DNA of 64,000 bases, from NCBI RefSeq assembly GCF_007754425.1, contig NZ_CP037452.1, positions 6,427,164 to 6,491,163 of the forward strand. Reading direction: 5' to 3'. The stretch is from Gimesia fumaroli (lineage in GTDB: Bacteria > Planctomycetota > Planctomycetia > Planctomycetales > Planctomycetaceae). The notes beneath the pieces were generated by a model. The model made no database searches. It saw only the letters and a list, made by a program, of their open reading frames with translations, and was not told where the DNA came from. Each line of letters opens with the position of its first letter. The first letter of the stretch is position 1. The translations under genes were made by a program, and so were the position numbers. Shown piece after piece: positions 43,984-54,120 of the stretch.

Positions 43984-45573
43984 TTACGCTGGATGGGCAC
44001 CGGGGGTCCCCGCTTCCACAACAAACGCCGCCCGCGGTGAAACATGACCACCCGGCTTCGTCACATCGTCAACCACCATATACTCGCTGCTCCATTTCTG
44101 AGGACTCACAGTACAGCGGACATAACCACGCTCGGAATTCTGGAACTGCACACACGGGTTATTCGACAGTAACTCAGCATGGCCTTTTCGCTTCTGCACG
44201 CCATTACCGCCACTGGAAATGGATGTTCCCACAAATTCCGTCGCGATCACGGGTGTCTCCGTATTCCGATCATCCACACGCAAATTATTCACCCAGTTCG
44301 AATGAATGTCACCCGTCAGCACGACAGGATTCGGAACCCGCCGCTCCTCGAGAAACTTCATCAGCCCCATCCGTTCATACGCACATCCAGGCCACTGGTC
44401 CATCGAATAGGCGAGTGGCCCCTCTTTCTGAGTGAAGCCGACCATGCCCATCATCACCTGTTGCGCCAGAATATTCCAGGTGCTGTCAGATGAAATCAGA
44501 CCAGACTGCAGCCAGTTACGCTGGCGACTCCCTAATAAGGAATTCTTTCTGGCCAGCGCGGCATCATTCAGGGGTGACTTCTTATCCCCGTTCGGCTGAT
44601 CCGTACGATACTGCCGGGTATCCAACACGAAGAAATCAGCTAATCGACCGAAAGACGCCTGTCGATAGATCTGCATATGCGGCCCCTGTGGCAACGAACG
44701 TGGCCGGAGCGGCATCATTTCGTAATAAACCTGATAGGCGTTCGCACGACGCAACAGATATTCAACCGGGTCGACCTGCGACTCTTCCGAAATATCTCCC
44801 GCGCAATTGTTATCAAATTCGTGATCATCCCACGTCAGAAACCAGGGGCATTTCGCATGCATCTGATGCAGCAAAGGATCGGAACGGTACTGGGAATAAC
44901 GCACGCGATAATCGCCCAGCGATTCAATTTCAGGTCCCAGATGCGTGCGAACTTTTCCATTCCGACCGGAGGCATATTCGTAAATGTAATCGCCTAAGTG
45001 GAAAACCAGGTCGACGTCGTCGCGGGCCATCTGCTCGTATGCGGTAAATAAACCCTGCTCAAAGTTCTGACAGGACGCAAACGCAAACTTCAGCTGCTCC
45101 GGCATTGATGATTCCACGGGCATTGTTCGCGTACGGCCCACGGGACTGACGGCATCGCCGGCCTGAAAACGATACCAGTACCAGCGGTCCGGCTGCAAAC
45201 CGGGCACTTCTACGTGCACGGTATGCCCTAACTGGGGAGTGGCCTGTGTCGTCCCGGAAGCCACCGGTTTTTGAAAGCCTTCGTCGTCTGCGACTTCCCA
45301 GCGCACTTCCACCGCCTGCGGCCTCATCCCGCCATTCGGTTCCAGAGGTTCGGGGGCCAGTCGCGTCCATAAAATCACGCTGTTGGAATCGGGATCGCCG
45401 GACGCCACACCCAGTGTAAACGGGTCTTTCTTAAAAACCGGAGACCGGTCGGCCCATGCTGCCGGTGTCAGAAAAGGCAGCGACGATAACGCCGCCCCAT
45501 AGGAGAGAAATAACCGCCGACTCACGCCGTTTTCGGATTTGATGGCTGCCTGGAGTTGTTTGTAATCAAACAT
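43984..45573 (-). CDS. Tat-exported PhoD-like alkaline phosphatase
   Basis: A 529-residue protein. A Tat signal, SRRLFLSYGAALSSLPFL, ends near AAWADR (residue 43). The N-terminal Fn3-like PhoD_N domain (FTLGVASGDPDSNSVILWTRLAPEP) is followed by the metallophosphatase core: HLGDYIYEYA, TWDDHEFDNNCAGD, VVLTGDIHSNWV. It hydrolyses phosphate mono- or diesters outside the cytoplasm using Ca/Fe. It is convergent with the hybrid kinase gene, 11 bases between stops. No Pho-box was identified upstream. Confidence 0.93.
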   Translation of the reverse strand: MFDYKQLQAAIKSENGVSRRLFLSYGAALSSLPFLTPAAWADRSPVFKKDPFTLGVASGDPDSNSVILWTRLAPEPLEPNGGMRPQAVEVRWEVADDEGFQKPVASGTTQATPQLGHTVHVEVPGLQPDRWYWYRFQAGDAVSPVGRTRTMPVESSMPEQLKFAFASCQNFEQGLFTAYEQMARDDVDLVFHLGDYIYEYASGRNGKVRTHLGPEIESLGDYRVRYSQYRSDPLLHQMHAKCPWFLTWDDHEFDNNCAGDISEESQVDPVEYLLRRANAYQVYYEMMPLRPRSLPQGPHMQIYRQASFGRLADFFVLDTRQYRTDQPNGDKKSPLNDAALARKNSLLGSRQRNWLQSGLISSDSTWNILAQQVMMGMVGFTQKEGPLAYSMDQWPGCAYERMGLMKFLEERRVPNPVVLTGDIHSNWVNNLRVDDRNTETPVIATEFVGTSISSGGNGVQKRKGHAELLSNNPCVQFQNSERGYVRCTVSPQKWSSEYMVVDDVTKPGGHVSPRAAFVVEAGTPGAHPA

Positions 45574-45909
45574 GATGATTCACCTGTGTTGAATGAAATC
45601 GGCGGGAAAGCTCAATGTGGAATGAAAGTGGGTTTGTGCTGCGAAAATCGTATGTCGGCGGATGCACACGCGGCAGCTAGATAGATTTTAAAGTACCCGT
45701 GGACCACAGGCAACGAAAGATGATTTAAAAAGGACGTGCTTCGCTGACATTTCACGCGAACTTCACGATCCAACATTCTCACAACGGAATTTGCTCAAAG
45801 AGTTCTATAAACTCAAATCACCCATTTCTATCTTTGAATTTGATGATTTTAGTATATTCTAATTGCACATCCCTCTAGCGTTACACTCACATTAATTCAG
45901 AAATCATAA
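45574..45909. other. Intergenic region upstream of the phoD-like and orphan genes
   Basis: About 336 bases, becoming AT-rich after 45770. It should contain divergent promoters. No gene or clear structured element is visible. Confidence 0.5.
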
Positions 45910-46287
45910 ATGAAAATCCATATCATCTGTGAAGCAAAACTTTCTGAAGTTGCATTACGGTCACCTTCAAAACCTGTACCACACCGCATTTGGATTGCTC
46001 TTGGTGAAATTCCTCTCGTAGATAGTGATGATAACCTTGATGAATTCGAGCTATCACCAATTTACGAACTTAATCCTGATACGGGAAAGAGTGACTTAAG
46101 CGACCGCTATTTTATTGGTTCTTTTTCAACAGATCATATGCGCACAATATTAGAGTCTCACGAAGTGATTCATCTGACTGATTTTCCACAAGGAGGGGAA
46201 GCGGCATGGGACTTTGTTAAAAAGCTACATGATATTTTTAAACAGTTGGGACATGATGTATTGCTGATTGAGACGATAGACTACTGA
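45910..46287 (+). CDS. Orphan small acidic protein, AT-rich gene
   Basis: A 125-residue soluble protein (MKIHIICEAKLSEVALR...), with an acidic middle (LVDSDDNLDEFELSPIYEL) and a hydrophobic C-terminal helix (AWDFVKKLHDIFKQLGHDVLLIETIDY). It has no signal peptide and no recognised domain. Base composition is clearly lower in GC than in flanking genes, and it sits alone between two minus-strand genes, which suggests transfer. The size and acidity resemble immunity or antitoxin proteins, but no partner gene is present. Confidence 0.6.
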   Translation: MKIHIICEAKLSEVALRSPSKPVPHRIWIALGEIPLVDSDDNLDEFELSPIYELNPDTGKSDLSDRYFIGSFSTDHMRTILESHEVIHLTDFPQGGEAAWDFVKKLHDIFKQLGHDVLLIETIDY

Positions 46288-46318
46288 TATTGCTGCAAGC
46301 ATCGATTCACTGAATAAT

Positions 46319-47770
46319 TCAGCTCAAGATGTCTTTGATCACATGGCCGTGCACGTCGGTCAATCGATGATCTCTACCGCCGTGCCGGAAGGTGAGTGCT
46401 TCATGATCCACGCCCAGCTGATGCAGAATCGTCGCGTGAATATCGTGAATCGACAGTGGATCGATGATGACCGAATTGCCGAATTCATCGGTCTCACCGA
46501 AGGTTGTCCCCCCTTTGAAACCGCCGCCCGCCATGAACAGGCTGTAACCGTTAACATGGTGATCGCGGCCGCAGGTCGGCGTGACTTTCGGCGTGTGCGG
46601 TGTGCGACCCATCTCCCCCGCCCAGACCACCAGTGTTTCATCGAGCAGTCCGCGGAGTTTCAAATCCGTAATCAACGCTGCCACTGATTGTTCCGTGATA
46701 CGGGCATTCTTTTCATGATTTTTCTTCAACAGGCCGTGCTGGTCCCAGGGGGAATTATTACTGTCAAAACTGGGGCAGGTAATCTCGACAAACCGCACTC
46801 CGGCTTCCACCAGCCGCCGTGCCCGTAACGCCTGCGTCGCGTAATAATGCTGATGTTCGTCTTTCGAATCAACGCCGTAAGCCCGTTGGATATGCAAGGG
46901 CTCGCCGCTGATATCGGAAATTTTCGGAACCAGTGTCTGCATTCGAAACGCGGTTTCATAGTTCGCTATGGCACTTTCGATGGGTGACGCTGTTGAAGCC
47001 TGAACGGCAAACGCACGATCCTGCTCTGCCAGCAAAGCCAGTTTCCGTTGTTGCAGCGCCAGTGAATCACTGGGTTTGATATTATCGACGGGAATCCCTT
47101 TTGCGCGGACCATCGTCGCCTGATGGGTGGCCGGTAGAAACGAACTGCCGAAATTTTCCAGACCGCCGTTGGGAACCCAGTCATTATTCAACACCACATA
47201 CGCAGGCAGATTCTGATTTTCAGTCCCCAGGCCGTAGGAAACCCAGGCGCCCATGCTGGGTGCCTGACCGATGATGCGGCCTGTATGCAGTAACAAATTC
47301 TGCTGGCCATGCAAAGGCAGCTCGCCCACCATCGAACGCACCACGCACAATTCATCGGCCACCGACGCCAGCTTTGGAAACAGATCGCTGACCCACAGAC
47401 CGCTTTCGCCCCGCTGTTGAAATTTCCAGGGACTCCCCAGCCAGACACGACCGGCGCTCGATTGTGAGCGTTTGGAAACGGCGCCTTCACCGATCGGCTT
47501 GCCCTCGTGTTTCTTCAGAGCCGGCTTCGGATCGAATGTATCGACATGGCTCGGGCCGCCATCCATAAAACAGAAGATGACATTTTTGACCTTCGCAGCA
47601 TGATGTGGTCGATTTTCCTTTGTCGCCGCCTGGGCCTGTGTCTGCTCGCCCAACAACCCGGCCAGCGCCAGCCAGCCGAAGCCGGCACTGGTGTGTTTCA
47701 GAAAACCACGACGGTTAACGACAGGCAGATGTCCCGAACAACAGGTCGAATGTTTGCGTAAACTCTTCAT
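46319..47770 (-). CDS. DUF1501 Tat-exported protein
   Basis: A 483-residue protein of the alkaline-phosphatase-like DUF1501 family. The Tat signal NRRGFLKHTSAGFGWLAL is followed by a cleavage region near AQAATKEN (about residue 50). Typical motifs are VIFCFMDGGPSHVDTFDPKP, WVSYGLG, VVWAGEMGRTPH and the C-terminal FGETDEFG with IHATILHQLGVDH. The activity is unknown. It starts six bases after the stop of the DUF1549/DUF1553 gene, the usual planctomycete pairing, so the two form an operon and probably a shared exported complex. Confidence 0.93.
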   Translation of the reverse strand: MKSLRKHSTCCSGHLPVVNRRGFLKHTSAGFGWLALAGLLGEQTQAQAATKENRPHHAAKVKNVIFCFMDGGPSHVDTFDPKPALKKHEGKPIGEGAVSKRSQSSAGRVWLGSPWKFQQRGESGLWVSDLFPKLASVADELCVVRSMVGELPLHGQQNLLLHTGRIIGQAPSMGAWVSYGLGTENQNLPAYVVLNNDWVPNGGLENFGSSFLPATHQATMVRAKGIPVDNIKPSDSLALQQRKLALLAEQDRAFAVQASTASPIESAIANYETAFRMQTLVPKISDISGEPLHIQRAYGVDSKDEHQHYYATQALRARRLVEAGVRFVEITCPSFDSNNSPWDQHGLLKKNHEKNARITEQSVAALITDLKLRGLLDETLVVWAGEMGRTPHTPKVTPTCGRDHHVNGYSLFMAGGGFKGGTTFGETDEFGNSVIIDPLSIHDIHATILHQLGVDHEALTFRHGGRDHRLTDVHGHVIKDILS

Positions 47771-47775
47771 GTCGA

Positions 47776-50700
47776 TTACCGGTAATAAATAAATTCTTTG
47801 GTATTGAACAGCGCGTGTGCTACATGACTCCAGACATTCGGATCGGCCAGCAGACCTTGCGTGTCGCCCGTTCCTCCCAGGTCCTGCACCAAAGCCGTCC
47901 AGCGTTTGAGTTCCGATGCATCGGGTGCGCGTCCAAATGCGTTCAGAAACATGGTTCTGATGCGCTGCTCAAGGGACTCATCCTGTTGTTTTACTAATAA
48001 AGCCGACCATTCTTTGGCCTGCGCTTTCACAAAGGGATCGTTCATCAGAATCAATGCCTGATTGGGAACGTTCGTCACATCCCGTTTGCCTGTTGGCAGC
48101 TTCAGATCGGGCAGATTAAAGCCCACCAGAAATCGGGGCGGGTCCATGATTGACATCCGCAGATAAATCGACCGCCGCCCATCACCATCCAGGGGACCGT
48201 TAAACAACCGTTTGGCAGCATCTTCTTTGGAACGTGGTGCCTCAATCGGACGTCCATACAGTCGCCTGTCCAGTCGCCCCGACACCGTTAACAGTGTATC
48301 TCGAATCGCTTCTGCTTCGAGCCGTCGCGTAGGATAGTGGTGCCACAAACGATTATCGGGATCGACGGTGACTGCTGCCGCACTGACTTGACCCGACTGC
48401 CGAAACGCACGCGTGTGAACCAGCCGCCGAATCAGTCGTTTGGTCGACCAGCCGTCAGCCATAAATTCCCGCGCCAGATAATCCAACAGCTCCGGGTGCG
48501 TTGGCTGTTCTCCCAGATGCCCAAAATCGTTCGGCGTTCTCACCAGTCCTGCACCAAACACCCACTGCCAGACCCGATTCACATACACGCGTGCTGTCTG
48601 CGGATGCTGAGGGCTGATCAGAAACTCGGCCAGTTCCATTCGCCCGCTACCCGGACTCTGACTGACCTGATTTTGACCGGCGAAGACTTCCAGAAAGTCA
48701 CGCGAGACCCGCGGCCCCAGTTCATCCACGTTGCCCCGGACATTGAGAGGATAGCTGACAGGAGCAAAGCCTCGCTCATCCATACTGTTTGCGGTATGCG
48801 CAAACGGCAGCCGCTGTTCCACCCGTCGATAGTCTGCCAGCAATCGAGACAGTCGCGAATCGGTGTTGGCGGAATTGTTGAGCAGTTGTTTCTCTAATAA
48901 CCAATTGACGAGCTTCACGTCCTCCGCACTCGCACGGTCTTCCGCCCATCGCTGCACTGCCGCCGACAACCAGCCGCCAAGACGCTGGCAGACTTCTACA
49001 GAACTTTGGGGAGCCGGCTTTTCATACAACGTTTCAAAACGGCCCCACTCATCAGCGGGAGTCCCCGCGACATCATGCGCCACAATACTTGTTACGCTGA
49101 ACCAGCTGCGTTTATCAAAGCCAAAGTCTTCCGCCGGCAGCAGTTTGCCACCAGCCCGCGTCTTGCCCGTACGAGGTGGAAAATTTGGATTCAGATCGCT
49201 GGTCGCAATTTCAAACGTGATCCGTTGAATTCCATTCACCAAAGGGCGATCAGCAAACGTTTGCCACGTTGATTCATTTCGATCGAAAAAGACGACATTC
49301 TCAGTTTGAAATGCATTGTCGGGCACGCGCAGAAAGCCGCTCCATTCACCGCCCGCTAAATCCAGACTCACAATTTTCCCCGGGATATCCCGTTCCGACG
49401 GAGGCCGGATCGCGCCCGGCAACTTTGAAGAAAGCGCCTGTGTGTGATAACCGCGAGGCAGCACACGCTGAACAACTCCCGCCCCTTCCAGTGCAATTAA
49501 GGGAGTCCCATGGGAAACATAGCCATGGAGGATTCCATCTCCTTCGGTCTGCCAGCCATCAGGAAAGCCGGGTTGTTCAAAATCGGTGAGTACCTTGAAC
49601 CGTTCCTGATTCTGTCGGCGATGCGTCTCGTGCGCCGTTTTCCATTCGGTCGACAGCTTCTGCCAGACCGCGTTCACTTCTGTTGGCTTCGCTGAGAGTA
49701 ATTGTTGCGCGGGATAAATCACGTCACCCGGTTTCGCCTGAGCTTCCTTTTTCTCTTTACCTGAATTCAATCCAAATGCGTTGCGCCAAAGCACAGCGCG
49801 AGGGCTGTCTGATTCACTCTTTACCGCTGCGGAAATTTCTTCAGAGAATTTCGACGCCTCTTCGTTCCACTGTTGCTTTAACTCCCGATGAATTTCACTG
49901 CGCAACTGTTTGAGTTTCTCAATGGAGGCAGCATGCTTCCCGGGCACGTCAATCACGCGTGATGTCCAGCGGGGCGTCATGAAAACTGCAGCCAGCGCAT
50001 AATAATCGCGCTGTGAGATCGCATCGAGCTTATGATCATGACAGCGGGCACAGGCAACGGTATTCGCCAGAAAGGTTTTCGAAAAAGCGTCGATCTTATT
50101 GTTGATCATTTCCTGATGGATGCCATTGAAATTCACACTGTCGCCGTGACGATGCTCTCCCATGTGATAAAACATGGGACCGATCAGACTTTCCTGAAAA
50201 CCGCTGTTCTGATCAATGCGAGGCTGTTCCAGTAAATCGCCGGCAATCTGTTCGCAGACCAACTGGTCATAGCCGATGTCCTGATTGAAGGCCCGAATCA
50301 GATAATCACGATATTCCCATGCTCCCTTCGCCGGGTTATCCCATTCGTATCCATAGGTGTCGGTATAACGAACGACGTCCATCCAATGCCGGGCAAATCG
50401 CTCACCAAAGTGAGGCGAAGCCAGTAGTTGATCGACTAGTCGTTCATAAGCGGCCGCGGGATCGCGTTTTGAATCTGCGACGAATTGCGCAACGGTCTCA
50501 GGCTCGGGCGGCAATCCCGTCAGCACAAACGCCAGACGCCGCACCAACGTTCGCGGCTCTGCATCCGGGGCGGGATTCAGTTGCGCGGCCTGCATTGACG
50601 CAAGCAGAAAACGGTCGATCGGCCGTTGTGACCAGTCATTTCTGTCCGGGTCAGGGAGCGAGACTGTTTTCAGAGGTTGCAGGCTCCACCATTTCCGCCG

Positions 50701-51156
50701 CTTTTCAAAAATCGCTTTCCAGGAAAGCGACGCGGCTTCTGAAACGCTGGGCGGTTTATCTCGGGAATCGGGAGCCCCCAATTCGACCCACTTCACGAAG
50801 TCAGCGATGACTTCTTCAGACAGTTTCTTACCGGGTGGCATCTCGAACGACTCATGCCGCAGCGCGTCGAGCAACAAACTCTGATCGACTTTGTGAGGTA
50901 CCACGGCGGCACCGTTTTCTCCCCCCGAGCGCAGCGCGTCGCGGCTGTCGACTCTTAAGCCTCCTTTGATCTCAGTCGTCGCAGCAGAATGGCATTCGTA
51001 ACAATGCTCGATCAGCACCGGACGAATTTTATTCTCAAAGAATTCCAAACCGGGAGACGGCTTTTCCGCACTCGCTTCACCTGCCAGGCAAGACATGAGC
51101 AGTGCAATGCACGAGCACACAAGCATCTGAAAAGGAAATCGGCAGGCCGGAAACAT
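47776..51156 (-). CDS. DUF1549/DUF1553 planctomycete cytochrome-c-like protein
   Basis: An 1126-residue exported protein. The signal peptide ends near AGEASAEK (about residue 30). PSCyt1 carries CYECH near residue 52. DUF1549 includes RFARHWMDVVRYTDTYGYEWDN and a second CxxCH, CARCH (TVACARCHDHKLDAISQRDYY). A long insert with a carbohydrate-binding-like beta region precedes DUF1553 (ARVYVNRVWQWVFGAGLV, FRQSG, RRLEAEAIRDTLL, MNDPF). Haem binding is inferred from the motifs. It is paired with the downstream DUF1501 gene. It has the same architecture as the truncated gene at the window start, but with a larger middle section. Confidence 0.93.
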   Translation of the reverse strand: MFPACRFPFQMLVCSCIALLMSCLAGEASAEKPSPGLEFFENKIRPVLIEHCYECHSAATTEIKGGLRVDSRDALRSGGENGAAVVPHKVDQSLLLDALRHESFEMPPGKKLSEEVIADFVKWVELGAPDSRDKPPSVSEAASLSWKAIFEKRRKWWSLQPLKTVSLPDPDRNDWSQRPIDRFLLASMQAAQLNPAPDAEPRTLVRRLAFVLTGLPPEPETVAQFVADSKRDPAAAYERLVDQLLASPHFGERFARHWMDVVRYTDTYGYEWDNPAKGAWEYRDYLIRAFNQDIGYDQLVCEQIAGDLLEQPRIDQNSGFQESLIGPMFYHMGEHRHGDSVNFNGIHQEMINNKIDAFSKTFLANTVACARCHDHKLDAISQRDYYALAAVFMTPRWTSRVIDVPGKHAASIEKLKQLRSEIHRELKQQWNEEASKFSEEISAAVKSESDSPRAVLWRNAFGLNSGKEKKEAQAKPGDVIYPAQQLLSAKPTEVNAVWQKLSTEWKTAHETHRRQNQERFKVLTDFEQPGFPDGWQTEGDGILHGYVSHGTPLIALEGAGVVQRVLPRGYHTQALSSKLPGAIRPPSERDIPGKIVSLDLAGGEWSGFLRVPDNAFQTENVVFFDRNESTWQTFADRPLVNGIQRITFEIATSDLNPNFPPRTGKTRAGGKLLPAEDFGFDKRSWFSVTSIVAHDVAGTPADEWGRFETLYEKPAPQSSVEVCQRLGGWLSAAVQRWAEDRASAEDVKLVNWLLEKQLLNNSANTDSRLSRLLADYRRVEQRLPFAHTANSMDERGFAPVSYPLNVRGNVDELGPRVSRDFLEVFAGQNQVSQSPGSGRMELAEFLISPQHPQTARVYVNRVWQWVFGAGLVRTPNDFGHLGEQPTHPELLDYLAREFMADGWSTKRLIRRLVHTRAFRQSGQVSAAAVTVDPDNRLWHHYPTRRLEAEAIRDTLLTVSGRLDRRLYGRPIEAPRSKEDAAKRLFNGPLDGDGRRSIYLRMSIMDPPRFLVGFNLPDLKLPTGKRDVTNVPNQALILMNDPFVKAQAKEWSALLVKQQDESLEQRIRTMFLNAFGRAPDASELKRWTALVQDLGGTGDTQGLLADPNVWSHVAHALFNTKEFIYYR

Positions 51157-51289
51157 GGTTGTTTCTCCGGAACGTGACTGAGGAAGGCGTCCAGAATCAT
51201 ATTAAGGATTGTTTATATACTCTTATCCTATGAGAACAAGAGGGAAAACTCAATCTGAGAGAGAACGAATTCCGTGAATTCGAAGCCCC

Positions 51290-52537
51290 TTATGGGGCGC
51301 CCGCACTCTGCAGCCCCTGGTTCAATTCCAGAACTTTTCCGATGATTCGCTCTTCGACATCAGGCTGATAAGGACGGCTCGCTTCATAGCCTCCTTCCAG
51401 CAGAACCCGTTTACTGGGGATATAACCGGAATAAACGTTCGAATAACCGGCGACCCAGATCGCAGGTCCTTCCTGCTCGAACAGTTCTTCCTTAATACGA
51501 AGCGAATAATCGACGACGACTTCGGTTCCCAGCGCGACAATGGTTAATCCCTTCCCGAACTGAATCACCTGCACGGGATAATTCCAGGGTTCCCGTTTCT
51601 TTTCTGGCAGATACTCCAGTTCAACGGTTCCGTAAGCGGTCTTGAGTGGCCCATGCAACACATGCTGATGCAACAGCGTGCGCTGATTGACTTCGAGGGC
51701 GGCTTCAATCGCCGTCGCCAGCGAACGACCGTGTTTATGTGCATAATGCAGTTCGCTGCGCGGATACGGATTCTGATCGCCCCCACAGCCCATCATGAAC
51801 AGTGCAGTCACGCCGGGATGATCCTTTTCAAAGTACTCTTGCGCAAACCCGGCATAATCGCCCAGCCATTTGCGAAAGCCCATCGTCGTATTGTGACAGG
51901 CATAACCAAACATGACCGCCTTCAATTCCCCTTTCGGATCGTCCACACGCAGGACAGGCACCTGATGGTCGACCAGACCGTTGGGATTGGGATGATTACG
52001 ATATCCCGTCGCGGTGGGCGTACGGCGATTCATGGCGACCGAACAGCGGGCCGCCGACCAGCTCAGCTTCGCAGGTTGCATGCCTTCAATGGCTTCGCCA
52101 ATGGTTTTCACCAGAGCCGGCACCAGTGTATCATAATATTCTTTCGCATCATCGCGGCCATACGCGGGACCACAGTGTGTATGCGAGGCATTCATCAGCA
52201 GTGCCTGCGGCGGCAGATTGTATTTCTCCTGCACCTGTTGTGTGACATCAGCTCGTAAGCGGTCAATCACGCCAATCAGATCGAGCGTCAGAAAGACAAC
52301 CCGGTTGCCTGCTTTGTCTTCGATCGCCAGTGCTTTGCCGTACAGATCCTGCTCGGTTCCTTCTGCCGGTTCCTTGCGGCCGGCGTAGCCAGCCATTCGC
52401 AAAGGCTTCGCAGGTGTGATCTTTGCTGACGCAACTCCGACTTTCCATTCCAAAGGCTCCGCTTTGGCAGGTTCGGCTGCGTTGGAGTGAAAAGTGAAAC
52501 TGAAAACAAACAGCAAACAAAGCGGGAATCGAATCAT
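51290..52537 (-). CDS. Exported neutral/alkaline ceramidase-like protein
   Basis: A 415-residue protein. A signal peptide ends near FHSNAAE (residue 21). It matches the N-terminal domain of neutral/alkaline non-lysosomal ceramidases: KITPAKPLRMAGYAGR, LDLIGV and the zinc-ligand segment MNASHTHCGPAYG, followed by GYACHNTTMGF and MMGCGGDQNPYPR. The C-terminal immunoglobulin-like domain of true ceramidases is absent, so lipid-amidase activity is uncertain. Such truncated members are frequent in planctomycetes. It lies 134 bases upstream of the DUF1553 gene on the same strand. Confidence 0.88.
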   Translation of the reverse strand: MIRFPLCLLFVFSFTFHSNAAEPAKAEPLEWKVGVASAKITPAKPLRMAGYAGRKEPAEGTEQDLYGKALAIEDKAGNRVVFLTLDLIGVIDRLRADVTQQVQEKYNLPPQALLMNASHTHCGPAYGRDDAKEYYDTLVPALVKTIGEAIEGMQPAKLSWSAARCSVAMNRRTPTATGYRNHPNPNGLVDHQVPVLRVDDPKGELKAVMFGYACHNTTMGFRKWLGDYAGFAQEYFEKDHPGVTALFMMGCGGDQNPYPRSELHYAHKHGRSLATAIEAALEVNQRTLLHQHVLHGPLKTAYGTVELEYLPEKKREPWNYPVQVIQFGKGLTIVALGTEVVVDYSLRIKEELFEQEGPAIWVAGYSNVYSGYIPSKRVLLEGGYEASRPYQPDVEERIIGKVLELNQGLQSAGAP

Positions 52538-52697
52538 GCTGGGGAACCTTTTTGATTACAGGAGTGTAAAGGTGCTATCAGAATCGAGTCTGATTGCGGA
52601 GAGACTCAGCACCTTGATCGTAACCGGCCCCAACCCAGTGATCAACAATTTCTTATTGATTTGAATTTAATCACTATCCCGATGAACACGTCACAAA

Positions 52698-54062
52698 TCA
52701 GCGCAACGCATTCTGGCCTTTTCGGGAGTAATCGATGGATTCCCCCAGAATACGAGCCGCCTCTTGTCCTGCATGAAAACCAGACGAATTTTCCGCTTCC
52801 ACATAATCCACATAAAACGTGGCTTTCCGCTGCCACTGTTGCGCTTCCTTGATTTTCTCTTCAGAGACCCCGTTCGCTTTGGCAGCGTTAATATCATTAA
52901 TCAGATCAATGACACTATTCAGGGCAACTTTGACTAGTTTCTGATGACGAGACTGAATTATTTCCGTTCGTGCGATCAATTCCTGATCATCCGATTTGTG
53001 ACAGGTACCACAAGCAGTATTGACGTTGAGCAGGGGACTGCGAATGTGATGGTCGCTGATCTTCATGGCGCCGACACGTTTGTAAGCCATATGACAGTCC
53101 GCACAGGAAACTCCTGCCCGGGAATGAATGCCCTGTGACCAGAGTTCAAACTCCGGATGCTGTGCCTTCAACATGGGCGCCCCGGTCTCGGCATGCGTCC
53201 AGTCTTTGAAATTTTCTTTTTCGAAGTGTTCATAAGCGGCATCGACTGTCAGGCCTTCCGTCCAGGGATATGTCAGTCGCTTCTTGTCGCCTTTAAAATA
53301 ATATTCAACATGACATTGCCCACAGACATACGACCTCATCTCCTGTCGCGTCGCATCGCGGTTGACATCGTAATCCTCGATTCCCTGTGTCGCTTTATAG
53401 TCTGCAATGCCCTCCATAAATGCCGGACGGGTAATCCGCAGCGCCATCGTGTCGGGTTCATGACAGTCAATACAGGCCACCGGATGTGTGACGTGCTCTT
53501 TGGCTTCCATGTAAGGCATCGTATTCAGTTTTTCGAACCCGGCCAGAATATCACCGTCACCCAGTTCTTTCATCGCGCCATATGTGGAAGCGTGGCAGTG
53601 AATGCAGGTACCAGGCTGACCTACTTTCTGCCGCTCGGTATAAAGTTGATCGGTCAGCATATAGGCATGCCCACGTTTCTCGCGATAATCTTTTGAAAAC
53701 CCATAACCGGCCCACATTTGCTTTAACTGGGGGATCATTTCGAGTTTACTGCGGGAAACGATATCGCGGGGATCTCCCTCTTTATGACCATTGGGGATCG
53801 CTTCGCTGCCCCCATAGGTGGTTTGCACCATGTCGGCCGTCTTGAGGTAATCGTCGTACTGCAGAGGGAAATTTTTGCCCCAGACCGCCGGATCAGTCGT
53901 ATTGTCATCGATTTCAACCACGCGCATGATTGTTGTGCGCGCTTCCTGCTTGCGTTCAAAGATGTTCGTCAGCAGTGCCACAACACCAAAACAGATCCCT
54001 GCAGAGAGAACTGCCACCAACAGCAATGTAGACACTGAAATCTGACCAGTTTGTTTTTTCAT
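52698..54062 (-). CDS. nrfA: Ammonia-forming cytochrome c nitrite reductase, catalytic subunit
   Basis: A 454-residue pentahaem protein with an N-terminal helix (about residues 10-33). Haem motifs are CIHCH 153-157, CIDCH 197-201, CGQCH 247-251, CADCH 320-324 and CGTCH 351-355. The first (active-site) motif is CxxCH rather than the usual CxxCK. Active-site residues are consistent with Arg243, Tyr254 (HVEYYF) and His302 (KAQHPEFELW). It reduces nitrite to ammonium in the periplasm, receiving electrons from NrfH. It follows nrfH by 58 bases on the same strand. The first two codons after ATG are Lys, suiting a membrane anchor. Confidence 0.95.
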   Translation of the reverse strand: MKKQTGQISVSTLLLVAVLSAGICFGVVALLTNIFERKQEARTTIMRVVEIDDNTTDPAVWGKNFPLQYDDYLKTADMVQTTYGGSEAIPNGHKEGDPRDIVSRSKLEMIPQLKQMWAGYGFSKDYREKRGHAYMLTDQLYTERQKVGQPGTCIHCHASTYGAMKELGDGDILAGFEKLNTMPYMEAKEHVTHPVACIDCHEPDTMALRITRPAFMEGIADYKATQGIEDYDVNRDATRQEMRSYVCGQCHVEYYFKGDKKRLTYPWTEGLTVDAAYEHFEKENFKDWTHAETGAPMLKAQHPEFELWSQGIHSRAGVSCADCHMAYKRVGAMKISDHHIRSPLLNVNTACGTCHKSDDQELIARTEIIQSRHQKLVKVALNSVIDLINDINAAKANGVSEEKIKEAQQWQRKATFYVDYVEAENSSGFHAGQEAARILGESIDYSRKGQNALR

Positions 54063-54120
54063 TTTAGATTCCGAAAAAGTAAAGAACGATCAATGAAAAG
54101 GAGATAAAAACCGCGGCGAA

